From Streptomyces thermodiastaticus (GTDB lineage: Bacteria > Actinomycetota > Actinomycetes > Streptomycetales > Streptomycetaceae): a DNA stretch of 64,000 bases. Location: assembly GCF_014656135.1 (NCBI RefSeq), contig NZ_BNBV01000006.1:62001-126000 (forward strand), in the 5' to 3' direction. A model generated the notes under the pieces. The model was not told the DNA's origin. It saw nothing but the letters and a program-made list of their open reading frames with translations, and searched no databases. The position numbers were made by a program, and so were the translations under genes. Below, piece by piece: positions 27,518 through 35,295 of this stretch; position 1 is the first letter of the stretch; each line of letters opens with the position of its first letter.

Positions 27518-28581
27518 TGGCCCGCTTCCACCGGCTGACGGTGTCGGCGGTCGACCGGCTCACCGACGACTCCGTCGCCCTCACCTTCGCGGTGCCGCCC
27601 GAGCTGCGCGCGGAGTACCGCCACGCACCGGGCCAGCACCTCGCCCTGCGGAGGGTTGCCGACGGGGTCGAGACACGGCGGACGTACTCGATCTGCTCGC
27701 CGGCACCGGCCCCCGGCAGCGACGGGCCGACGCACCTGCGGGTCGGGGTGCGCCTGGTGGAGGGCGGCGCCTTCTCCCCCTACGCGCTGAAGGAGATCGC
27801 CGTCGGGGACGAACTGGAGGTGATGACTCCAGCGGGGCGTTTCGTCCTGGAGCCCGCGCCCGGCCAGTACGCGGCGATCGTCGGCGGCAGCGGCATCACT
27901 CCGGTGCTGTCGATCGTCTCCACCCTGCTGGCACGCGAGCCGGCGGCCCGCTTCTGCCTGATACGCAGCGACCGCACGACCGCTTCGACGATGTTCCTGG
28001 AGGAGGTCGCCGACCTCAAGGACCGGTATCCCGAGCGGTTGCAGCTGGTGACGGTGCTGTCCCGGGAGGAACAGCAGGCCGGGCTGCCGACCGGGCGCCT
28101 CGACCAGGAGCGGCTGACAGGACTGCTGCCGACGCTGCTGCCGGTGCAGGAGGTGGCCGGGTGGTATCTGTGCGGCCCGTACGGGCTGGTGCAGGGCGCC
28201 GAGCGGGCGCTGCGCGGCCTCGGGGTGCCCCGGGCCCGGATCCACCAGGAGATCTTCCATGTGGACGCCGGTACGCGACCGGCCCCGGCCGCCACGGCAC
28301 CCGCGCACAGCACGGTCGCCGTCCGGCTCGACGGCCGCAGCGGATCCTGGCCGGTCCGCGACGGCGAGACCCTGCTGGAGACGGTGCTGCGCAACCGCCC
28401 CGACGCCCCGTACGCCTGCAAGGGCGGCGTGTGCGGAACCTGCCGGGCCTTCCTCGTGTCGGGCGAGGTGCGCATGGACCGCAACTTCGCGCTGGAGCCG
28501 GAGGAGACCGAGGCGGGTTACGTCCTGGCGTGCCAGTCCCACCCGGTCACGGAGCGGGTGGAACTGGACTTCGACCGCTGA
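27517..28581 (+). CDS. paaE: Phenylacetyl-CoA epoxidase reductase PaaE
   Basis: 354 aa electron-transfer subunit. The FAD-binding ferredoxin-reductase domain carries RTYSICSPA, and the NAD(P) domain GGSGITPVLS. A C-terminal plant-type [2Fe-2S] domain has the Cys pattern CKGGVCGTC with a further Cys in VLACQSHP. It delivers electrons from NADPH to PaaAC. The ATG at 27517 overlaps the paaD stop (TGATG) and follows AAGGAGG. The gene is followed directly by 38-bp tandem repeats. Confidence 0.93.
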   Translation: MARFHRLTVSAVDRLTDDSVALTFAVPPELRAEYRHAPGQHLALRRVADGVETRRTYSICSPAPAPGSDGPTHLRVGVRLVEGGAFSPYALKEIAVGDELEVMTPAGRFVLEPAPGQYAAIVGGSGITPVLSIVSTLLAREPAARFCLIRSDRTTASTMFLEEVADLKDRYPERLQLVTVLSREEQQAGLPTGRLDQERLTGLLPTLLPVQEVAGWYLCGPYGLVQGAERALRGLGVPRARIHQEIFHVDAGTRPAPAATAPAHSTVAVRLDGRSGSWPVRDGETLLETVLRNRPDAPYACKGGVCGTCRAFLVSGEVRMDRNFALEPEETEAGYVLACQSHPVTERVELDFDR

Positions 28582-28582
28582 G

Positions 28583-28673
28583 CACCGGCCGCCGCACGGA
28601 CGACGAGGCAGGACGGCGCTCACCGGCCGCCGCACGGACGACGAGGCAGGACGGCGCTCACCGGCCGCCGCAC
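28583..28673 (+). repeat. 38-bp tandem repeat directly after paaE
   Basis: Two identical 38-bp units occupy 28583-28620 and 28621-28658. The unit begins CACCGGCCGCCGCAC. A 15-base partial third copy is at 28659-28673. The array starts one base after the paaE stop codon. Confidence 0.95.
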
Positions 28674-28739
28674 AGCCCGAGGAGCAGGACATCACCGCGT
28701 CGCCCGCGCCGGCGGCCGGCGGAAGACGGCTGCGGCGGG

Positions 28740-29087
28740 TCAGAGGACGTGGCCGGGCAGGCCGTCGTCGGTGACCACGGCACGGCCGGCGGCCGACCAG
28801 GCCTGCATGCCGCCGTCGACGTTCACCGCGTCGATGCCCTGCTGAACCAGGTACATGGTGACCTGGGCGGAGCGGCCCCCGGAGCGGCAGATCACATTGA
28901 TCCGGCCGTCCTGGGGCGCCGCCTCGGTCAGCTCGCCGTAGCGGGCCGTGAACTCGCTGAGGGGGATGTGCAGCGCCCCTTCGGCATGGCCCGCCTGCCA
29001 CTCGTCGTCCTCGCGGACGTCCAGCAGGAAGTCGTCGTCCTTCAGGTCGCCGACCTGGACCGTGGGCACACCAGCTCCGAAATGCAT
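28740..29087 (-). CDS. Single-domain rhodanese-like sulfurtransferase
   Basis: 115 aa with one rhodanese domain. The active-site loop is VICRSGGRS, with the catalytic Cys present. It carries sulfane sulfur as a persulfide, with thiosulfate or another donor, in the cytoplasm. The ATG at 29087 has no ribosome site but has TAGCGT 7 bases upstream, so a leaderless mRNA is likely. It converges on paaE. No partner gene indicates a specific sulfur pathway. Confidence 0.88.
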   Translation of the reverse strand: MHFGAGVPTVQVGDLKDDDFLLDVREDDEWQAGHAEGALHIPLSEFTARYGELTEAAPQDGRINVICRSGGRSAQVTMYLVQQGIDAVNVDGGMQAWSAAGRAVVTDDGLPGHVL

Positions 29088-29094
29088 GGTGCCG

Positions 29095-29100
29095 ACGCTA
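29095..29100 (-). promoter_or_regulatory. -10-like TAGCGT, probable leaderless promoter
   Basis: TAGCGT lies 7 bases before the rhodanese ATG. The context TAGCGTCGGCACCATGCAT is the same, save one base, as at the quinone oxidoreductase gene. Confidence 0.45.
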
Positions 29101-29168
29101 CCCGAAGCCACGGCCGGACCGGCCCGCCCCACGGGCCGGTGCGGCGCGTCACGGCCCGGCCGAGGGGC

Positions 29169-30017
29169 TCAGCCCCCGCCGAGGAGCACGGCCAGCTGGG
29201 CTTCCCGTTCCGCGATGTCCTGACGCAGCTTCCCGGCGATCTCGTCGAGGAGCCCGTCGGGGTCGTCGGGGGCGAGCCGGAGCATCGCGGCGATGGCGCT
29301 GTCCTCCAGCTGCTTCGCGACGAGCGTCAGCATCTCCTTGCGCTCGGACAGCCACTCCAGGCGGGCGTACAGCTCCTCGCTGCGGCTCGGCCGGTGCTGC
29401 GCGGGGGCGGGACCGGCGGCCCACTCCTCGGCCAGCCGGCGCATCTCGTCGGCGTCTCCCCGGGCGTAGGCGGCGTTGACCCGGGTGAGGAAGTCCTCCC
29501 GCCGCCGGCGTTCGGCCTCGTCCTGCACCAGGTCCGGGTGGGCCTTCCGCGCCAGCTCGCGGTACAGGCGCCGGGCCTCCTCGCTCGGGCGGACCCGTTG
29601 GGGCGGCCGCACCGGCTGGTCGGTGAGCATCGCGACCGCCTCCGGGAACAGCCCGTTGCCGTCCATCCAGCCGTGCATCAGATGCTCGACCGCCGGGATC
29701 GGCTGCAACCGGGCCCGGGCCTCCTGGGCGCGGCGCAGATCCTCCAGGTCGCCGCTGCGGGCGGCTTGGGCCTCGGCGATCTGTGCGTCCAGTTCCTCGA
29801 TGCGGGCGTAGAGCGGGCCGAGCCGCTGCTGGTGCAGCCGGGAGAAGTTCTCGACCTCCACCCGGAAGGTCTCCACGGCGATCTCGTACTCGATCAGCGC
29901 CTGCTCGGCGGAGCGTACGGCCTGCTCCAACCGTTCCTCGGGCCGCGCCGCACCGCCCTCGGACGCCGCCTGATCCACGCCGCCGCCGTCCCCCTGCTCA
30001 GCTTCCCGGGTCGTCAC
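29169..30017 (-). CDS. J-domain protein with long coiled coil
   Basis: 282 aa. Residues 25-105 are a charged heptad-rich coiled coil. A J-domain-like helix pair follows at about 143-190, with the HPD signature in ELARKAHPDLVQDEAE. A second helical, coiled-coil-prone region ends the protein. The HPD motif suggests it stimulates an Hsp70 ATPase. There is no Gly/Phe or zinc domain, so it is not DnaJ itself. The GTG at 30017 lacks a ribosome site but follows TAGGCT at 6 bases, which suggests a leaderless mRNA. Confidence 0.75.
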   Translation of the reverse strand: MTTREAEQGDGGGVDQAASEGGAARPEERLEQAVRSAEQALIEYEIAVETFRVEVENFSRLHQQRLGPLYARIEELDAQIAEAQAARSGDLEDLRRAQEARARLQPIPAVEHLMHGWMDGNGLFPEAVAMLTDQPVRPPQRVRPSEEARRLYRELARKAHPDLVQDEAERRRREDFLTRVNAAYARGDADEMRRLAEEWAAGPAPAQHRPSRSEELYARLEWLSERKEMLTLVAKQLEDSAIAAMLRLAPDDPDGLLDEIAGKLRQDIAEREAQLAVLLGGG

Positions 30018-30023
30018 CCGACC

Positions 30024-30029
30024 AGCCTA
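30024..30029 (-). promoter_or_regulatory. -10-like TAGGCT before the J-domain gene
   Basis: The hexamer lies 6 bases upstream of the GTG at 30017, a probable leaderless promoter. Confidence 0.4.
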
Positions 30030-30102
30030 GCGTCGCGCCAGTACAGCCCCGCGCCACCGCGGCGCCCCCGCTCCGCCCAGGCGGGCACGCCCCGCCACCG
30101 GA

Positions 30103-30315
30103 CCGCAGCCCATCACCGCAGCCCATCACCGCGCCACCACCCCTGACCGGCGTCCGCCCCGGCAGCCCGGCACACGACCAGCCCGCCATGCTGCCCGCAC
30201 CACAGCACCTACGCATCCAGCACCTACGCATGACAGCACCACCACACCGCCCACCACCGGACCGCCGACCCGCCGCACCACCGGACCGCCGACCCGCCGC
30301 ACCACCGGACCGCCG
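30103..30315. repeat. Cluster of three short tandem repeats
   Basis: Within the 300-bp gap between the J-domain and DUF2252 genes there are three arrays. A 13-bp unit is repeated twice (30103-30128). A 15-bp unit, CAGCACCTACGCATS, is repeated twice (30203-30232). A 24-bp unit beginning CACCACCGGACCGCCG is repeated 2.7 times (30252-30315). The last ends 2 bases from the DUF2252 stop codon. Confidence 0.9.
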
Positions 30316-30317
30316 GG

Positions 30318-31802
30318 CTACACCCCCGGCTCGGCCGCGATCCGGCCCGCCCGTACGGCGGCCACCAGCTGTGCGTGGTCGGCCTCGGTGCGGTCGGCGT
30401 AGGCGACGGCGAACGCGGCCAGGGCCTCGTCCAGCTGCTCGTTCTTGCCGCAGTAGCCGGCGATCAGCCGCGGGTCGGCGCTGTGCGCGTGGGCGCGGGC
30501 CAGCAGCGCTCCGGTCATGCGGCCGTAGTCGTCGATCTGGCCGGCGGGCAGCGCGGCCGGGTCCACGCTGCCCTTGCGGTTGCGGAACTGCCGCACCTGG
30601 AAGTCACGCCCGTCGATCGTGGTCCAGCCGAGCAGGATGTCGCTGACCACCTGCATGCGCTTCTGGCCGAGCACCACCCGCCGCCCCTCGTGCGTCACCT
30701 GCGGCACCGGGAACCCCGCGGCGGCCAGGTGCGGCACCAGCGCCGAGGGTCTGGCCTCCTTCACCTGCAGCACCAGCGGCTCACCGCGGTGGTCCAGCAG
30801 CAGCACGACGTAGGAGCGCGTGCCCACGCTGCCGGTGCCGACCACGCGGAAGGCGACGTCGTGCACCGCGTAGCGGGCGAGCAGCGGACGGCGGTCCTCG
30901 GGGAGCGTGGTCAGGTATTCCTCCAGCGAGAGGGCCACCGCGGCCGCTTCGGCGTCCGGGACCCTGCGCAGCACCGGAGGGGCGTCCACGAAGCTGCGCC
31001 CGCCGTCCTCGGTGCGCTCGGTCGACCTGGCCGCGAACCGGCCGCTGGTGTTGGACCGTGCCTTGGCCGAGACCCGCTCCAGAGTGCCGGCCAGGTCGTG
31101 GGCGTCGGCGTGGGAGACGAGTCGCTCGTCGGCGATGGCGCTCCAGGCGTCGAGGACCGGCATCCGGGCCAGCAGCCGCATGGTGCGCCGGTAGGCGCCC
31201 GCCGCGTCCTGGGCGGCGCGCCGGCAGCTGTCCTCGTCGCAGCCCGCCTCACGGCCCGCGAGCACCAGGGAGGCGACGAGCCTCTTCAGGTCCCACTCCC
31301 AGGGGCCGTGGACCGTCTCGTCGAAGTCGTTCAGGTCGATCACCAGGCCGCCGCGGGCGTCGCCGTAGAGACCGAAGTTGCAGGCGTGGGCGTCGCCGCA
31401 GAGCTGGGCGCCGATGCCGGTCGTCGGGGTGCGCGCCAGGTCATGGGCCATCAGGCCCGCCGAGCCGCGCAGGAACGCGAACGGTGTGGCCGCCATCCTG
31501 CCCACGCGGATCGGTGTCAGCTCGGGCAGGCGGCCCCGGTTGGACGCGCGCACGGCCGCAACGGCGTCGGGCCGGCCGGCGTCCGCCGTGAAGGCGGCGT
31601 GCGCGGACCGTGGAACGCGCCGCCGCAGCGCCTTGCCCTCCGCCTTCGGCGACCCCTGCACCGGCCACCGCGCAAACCCGGCAACCACCGGCACCCGCGC
31701 CTCGGTCCGCACCGCCTCGCCATGGCCGCCACGGTCCTCGATGTCCCCGACCGTCCCCGCACCCGACGCCGGCGCCGCCACATCCGCTATGCCCTCGGTC
31801 AC
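30318..31802 (-). CDS. DUF2252-family protein (kinase-like fold)
   Basis: 494 aa DUF2252 protein. Conserved blocks include RMAATPFAFLRGSAGLMAHDLA, LCGDAHACNFGLYGD with DLNDFDET, and a late LLARAHAHSADP. The GDAHACNF / DLNDFDE pair resembles the catalytic and metal loops of aminoglycoside-type kinases, which suggests a phosphotransferase fold. No substrate is known. The GTG at 31802 follows GGGGAGGG at a rather long distance. An in-frame upstream start is possible but adds poorly conserved residues. Confidence 0.8.
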   Translation of the reverse strand: MTEGIADVAAPASGAGTVGDIEDRGGHGEAVRTEARVPVVAGFARWPVQGSPKAEGKALRRRVPRSAHAAFTADAGRPDAVAAVRASNRGRLPELTPIRVGRMAATPFAFLRGSAGLMAHDLARTPTTGIGAQLCGDAHACNFGLYGDARGGLVIDLNDFDETVHGPWEWDLKRLVASLVLAGREAGCDEDSCRRAAQDAAGAYRRTMRLLARMPVLDAWSAIADERLVSHADAHDLAGTLERVSAKARSNTSGRFAARSTERTEDGGRSFVDAPPVLRRVPDAEAAAVALSLEEYLTTLPEDRRPLLARYAVHDVAFRVVGTGSVGTRSYVVLLLDHRGEPLVLQVKEARPSALVPHLAAAGFPVPQVTHEGRRVVLGQKRMQVVSDILLGWTTIDGRDFQVRQFRNRKGSVDPAALPAGQIDDYGRMTGALLARAHAHSADPRLIAGYCGKNEQLDEALAAFAVAYADRTEADHAQLVAAVRAGRIAAEPGV

Positions 31803-32408
31803 CCAGGACCGCCCTCCCCGTCCCTGCACGCCGTCCCTGTACGGCGTCCCCGTACGCTGTCAGGCTCCGGGCCCGACCGTACAGCCGGGTGCACACCACC
31901 GCACACGCCGCTCGGGCCGGACAGCCGGGCGGGATCTCGCCGAGACGCCGGGGAGGGCACAGCCGACGAACGGCCGGCCGGCGCACCGGCACGCGAGCCC
32001 ACAAGCCCACTCCCCCTCCGGCTCCCTGGCCCCTGGCCCTCTGCGACCCCTGGCCCTGTGTCCCCACGGCGCCCTCTGTCCCCACGGCGGCGCCCTTTGT
32101 CCCCACGGCCCGCTCTGCCAGCACTGATCACTTGATCACCGCCCCCGAAAAGGGGCATCCACCTCTGAGACCTTCCTCACATCCGACCGAGCAGCAGCAC
32201 CGCCGGAGATCCGGAACGCGCACGGGCAGCGCGAGACCGCGAAGCCCGGACAAGCCCCACGGGCCCCCACGGCCTCCGCGGCCCCCACGGCCCTCTCACG
32301 GCCCCCTCACGGTCCGCTCGACGCTCGCGCACTCCGGCGGACACCAGGCACCTGAGGCACGCGTCACCACACGGCAACCACACGCGAATACAAGGAACGC
32401 AAAAACAA
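31803..32408. other. Non-coding region with short repeats between DUF2252 and tRNA-Leu
   Basis: The plus strand is C-rich. TGTCCCCACGGC occurs three times (32059, 32077 and 32098), and a run of CCCACGG and CTCACGG variants follows at 32258-32312. No supported gene is present. Confidence 0.6.
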
Positions 32409-32443
32409 GGAACGGGTGGCATCTTCGCGATGCCACCCGTTCC
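32409..32443 (-). terminator. Rho-independent terminator of tRNA-Leu
   Basis: A perfect 15-bp stem with a 5-base loop is followed, on the minus strand, by TTGTTTTTG. It starts 7 bases after the tRNA 3' end and is one of the few hairpins here with a true U tract. Confidence 0.9.
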
Positions 32444-32449
32444 TGACGG

Positions 32450-32533
32450 TGCGCGAGGGGGGAGTTGAACCCCCACGCCCTTGCGGGCACTGGAACCTGA
32501 ATCCAGCGCGTCTGCCTATTCCGCCACCCGCGC
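32450..32533 (-). tRNA. tRNA-Leu (anticodon CAG)
   Basis: 84 nt class II tRNA. The acceptor GCGCGGG pairs with CTCGCGC, with discriminator A. The anticodon stem CTGGA/TCCAG encloses the loop TTCAGGT, giving anticodon CAG at 32497-32499. The long variable arm is present and the T-loop is GTTCAACTC. CCA is not encoded. Confidence 0.93.
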
Positions 32534-33804
32534 ATTGGGCTTGCCTTCCGGCTCCGTTCCCTTTCGGGCCCGGCGCCTTCCGACACCCAGAACATTAGCA
32601 CGTCCCCGCGGGTGGATTCACATCCCTTCCTCCGAGGGCACGTGCACCCCGATTCCCGCCCCTCCGCCGGCCCCGGCCCACGGGGTGAGGCACCCAACGC
32701 GCCCCGGGCACTCACCCGCCCCGATCACCCGCACGGAACCGCCCCGGATCAACCCCGCGTTCCGCCGGCACCGACCGCACCCCCGGACCACTCACCGGCT
32801 CCGGTCAGCCGCCCTCACCCTCACCGCCCCCGCACCACCCGCTCCTCGCCCCCGGACCGCACCACAGCCCTGGCCCGTCCCCGCCCCGCACAGCCCTCGC
32901 CCCTGACCCACCCCGCACCGCACAGCCGGCCTCCACCGCACCTCCAGCACCCGCCCGAAAACAGCCGCCGTCCCCTCCCCCTGAGCCCCTCCCTGTGATC
33001 CACCACCCCCGACACCCCGCGCCTCGCACCCCCCGCCCGGCAGTCCCCCATCCCCACCTGAGCGACGTCCTCCAGGGACGCCCCCGATCACCCAGAGCCC
33101 CCACGACCTGGAACAACACGAGAGATCCGGCACCCCGGAGCGACCCGGCGCCCCCGACCCCGCGCACACGGAAACCGGACACCACCGACACTCCCGACGC
33201 CCCGGGCACCCGGGACACACCGGCCGCAAGCGGCCACCGGACTCCCGGCGTCCTTCCCCGCCCACCACGCCCCGGCCTTTCCCGACCCGGCGAATTCCGG
33301 TCAGCCGCAGACGGGACCGGCACAGCCGGGTCCGCCTCCCGGCCGGCCGGCTCGCATCGCCCCGGCCCCACCGCACCCGGCCCGGCACAGGCCCCACGCC
33401 ACAGCGCCGTCTCGACCTGGGCGTGATCACGTATCAACCTCGTACCGGTCCGTGCCGTCTCCCCTGGAGCGGGACGGGGTGCGCCCCGAGGTGCGGGACA
33501 CTGGTCGGCGGACGCCTCTACGATCCTGGGCGGAAGGAGTGGTCAGGAGCCGGCCGGCAGGGCAGGCCAGGGGGAGGCGTCGACACCCGTCGACGAGGCG
33601 GACAAGGGGGAACCAGCCGATCGACCGGCGCGTAGATACGATCAGTGAGCAGTATCAGGTAGGCAGTACTCAACAGCACGACGGCAAGAACCGACCGCGA
33701 ACCTCGCGAGAATCGCGACAGCAGCGAGACCCGCACGAGCAAGACCCGCAAGACCCGCGGCATGCGCACCGGCGCAGCGACGGCCACGACGGAGGAGGTG
33801 CCCC
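32534..33804. other. 1.27-kb region with no supported gene, strongly C-rich
   Basis: From about 32640 to 33420 the plus strand is dominated by C with little G, and every frame is low complexity (Pro/His/Arg-rich or Gly/Arg-rich). No frame has a ribosome site, a domain or Streptomyces third-position bias. From 33420 to 33804 composition returns to normal and should hold the promoter of the fhaA operon. An AT-richer patch lies at 33630-33680. Confidence 0.6.
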
Positions 33805-34620
33805 ATGGGAGTCCTGAAGAAGTTCGAGCAGCGTCTCGAAGGTCTGGTCAACGGCACCTTCGCCAAGGTCTTCAAGTCCGAGGTCCAGCCTGTGGAGATC
33901 GCGGGTGCGCTCCAGCGTGAGTGCGACAACAACGCCACCATCTGGAACCGCGACCGCACCGTCGTCCCCAATGACTTCATCGTCGAGCTGAGTGCCCCCG
34001 ACTACGAGCGGCTGAGCCCCTATTCGGGCCAGCTGGGCGACGAGCTGGCCGGCATGGTCCGCGACTACGCCAAGCAGCAGCGCTACACCTTCATGGGGCC
34101 GATCAAGGTCCACCTGGAGAAGGCGGACGACCTGGACACCGGCCTGTACCGGGTGCGCAGCCGCACGCTCGCCTCGTCCAGCAGCCAGCAGGCCCAGCCC
34201 CAGGGCCCCGTGCCGCCCGCGCCCGGCCGGCCCGCCGCCCCGGGCGGATACGGCTACCCGCCCGTCGGCGCACCCCCCATGCCCTCCACCCCGCCGCCCG
34301 GCGGGTACGGCTACCCGCAGCCGGCCATGCCCGGCGGGCGCACGCGCTACTGGATCGAGATCAACGGCACCCGCCACCAGATCTCCCGCCCGACGATGGT
34401 GCTGGGCCGCAGCACCGACGCCGACGTGCGGATCGACGACCCCGGCGTCTCCCGCCGGCACTGTGAGATCCGGACCGGAACGCCCTCGACGATCCAGGAT
34501 CTCGGGTCCACCAACGGCATCGTGGTGGACGGGCAGCACACAACCCGCGCTACGCTCCGCGACGGCTCGCGGATCGTCGTGGGCAGCACCACCGTTATCT
34601 ATAGGCAAGCCGAAGGGTGA
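33805..34620 (+). CDS. fhaA: FhaA: DUF3662 and FHA domain protein
   Basis: 271 aa. The N-terminal DUF3662 domain (residues 1-110) starts MGVLKKFEQRLEGLVNGTFA. A Pro/Gly/Tyr linker follows, then a C-terminal FHA domain with GRSTDADVRI, SRRHCEI and GSTNGI, which binds phosphothreonine. In mycobacteria FhaA binds the phosphorylated pseudokinase MviN and restrains peptidoglycan precursor export. It is the first gene of the fhaA-fhaB-pstP-ftsW/rodA-pbpA cluster that leads to pknB. The ATG at 33805 follows GGAGGAGGTG. Confidence 0.93.
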   Translation: MGVLKKFEQRLEGLVNGTFAKVFKSEVQPVEIAGALQRECDNNATIWNRDRTVVPNDFIVELSAPDYERLSPYSGQLGDELAGMVRDYAKQQRYTFMGPIKVHLEKADDLDTGLYRVRSRTLASSSSQQAQPQGPVPPAPGRPAAPGGYGYPPVGAPPMPSTPPPGGYGYPQPAMPGGRTRYWIEINGTRHQISRPTMVLGRSTDADVRIDDPGVSRRHCEIRTGTPSTIQDLGSTNGIVVDGQHTTRATLRDGSRIVVGSTTVIYRQAEG

Positions 34621-34630
34621 ACCGGGGGCA

Positions 34631-35155
34631 ATGTCAGAGCTGACCCTCACGGTCATGCGGCTGGGTTTCCTGGCCGTACTGTGGCTGTTCGTGATCGTGG
34701 CCGTGCAGGTCATCCGCAGCGATCTGTTCGGTACGCGCGTCACCCGCCGGGGGACCCGCCGCGAGGGGGCACGGTCGCAGCAGGGCGGGCGGGCCGCCGC
34801 ACGCCAGGCCTCGCCTCCGCAGCAGCGCGGCCAGCAGGGCGGAGGCCGCCAGCGCCGCAACGCCCCCACCAAGCTCGTGGTCACCGAGGGCACCCTCACC
34901 GGGACAACCGTCGCGCTGCAGGGCCAGACCATCACGCTGGGCCGCGCGCACGACTCCACGATCGTGCTGGACGACGACTACGCCTCCAGCCGGCATGCCA
35001 GGATCTACCCGGACCAGAGCGGCCGGTGGATCGTCGAGGACCTCGGATCCACCAACGGCACGTACCTGGACCGGTCCCGGCTGACGACCCCCACGCCGAT
35101 CCCGCTGGGCACGCCGATCCGCATCGGCAAGACCGTCATCGAGCTGCGGAAGTAG
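34631..35155 (+). CDS. fhaB: FhaB (FipA-like): membrane-anchored FHA protein
   Basis: 174 aa. One N-terminal membrane helix (about residues 8-24) is followed by an Arg/Gln-rich linker. A C-terminal FHA domain has GRAHDSTIV, SSRHARIY and GSTNGTY. It is likely to recruit threonine-phosphorylated partners of PknB to the division or growth site. The ATG at 34631 lies 10 bases after fhaA and follows GGGGG. Confidence 0.92.
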   Translation: MSELTLTVMRLGFLAVLWLFVIVAVQVIRSDLFGTRVTRRGTRREGARSQQGGRAAARQASPPQQRGQQGGGRQRRNAPTKLVVTEGTLTGTTVALQGQTITLGRAHDSTIVLDDDYASSRHARIYPDQSGRWIVEDLGSTNGTYLDRSRLTTPTPIPLGTPIRIGKTVIELRK

Positions 35156-35295
35156 TGCTACGTCATGGAAGAGCGCGAGCGGAGCGAGCACGCAGCGGCC
35201 GCCGGCACCCCGGGCCCCGGCGCGCTCCCGACCGGAGGGTGGGCAGTGTGGCTCGACACGATCGGCTGTATCCCGAGCCGGCGGGCGAGGTGCGC

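Noticed and set aside
32612..33430. Proline-rich plus frames and Gly/Arg-rich minus frames
   Set aside because: Low complexity produced by the C-rich composition, without ribosome sites or third-position bias.
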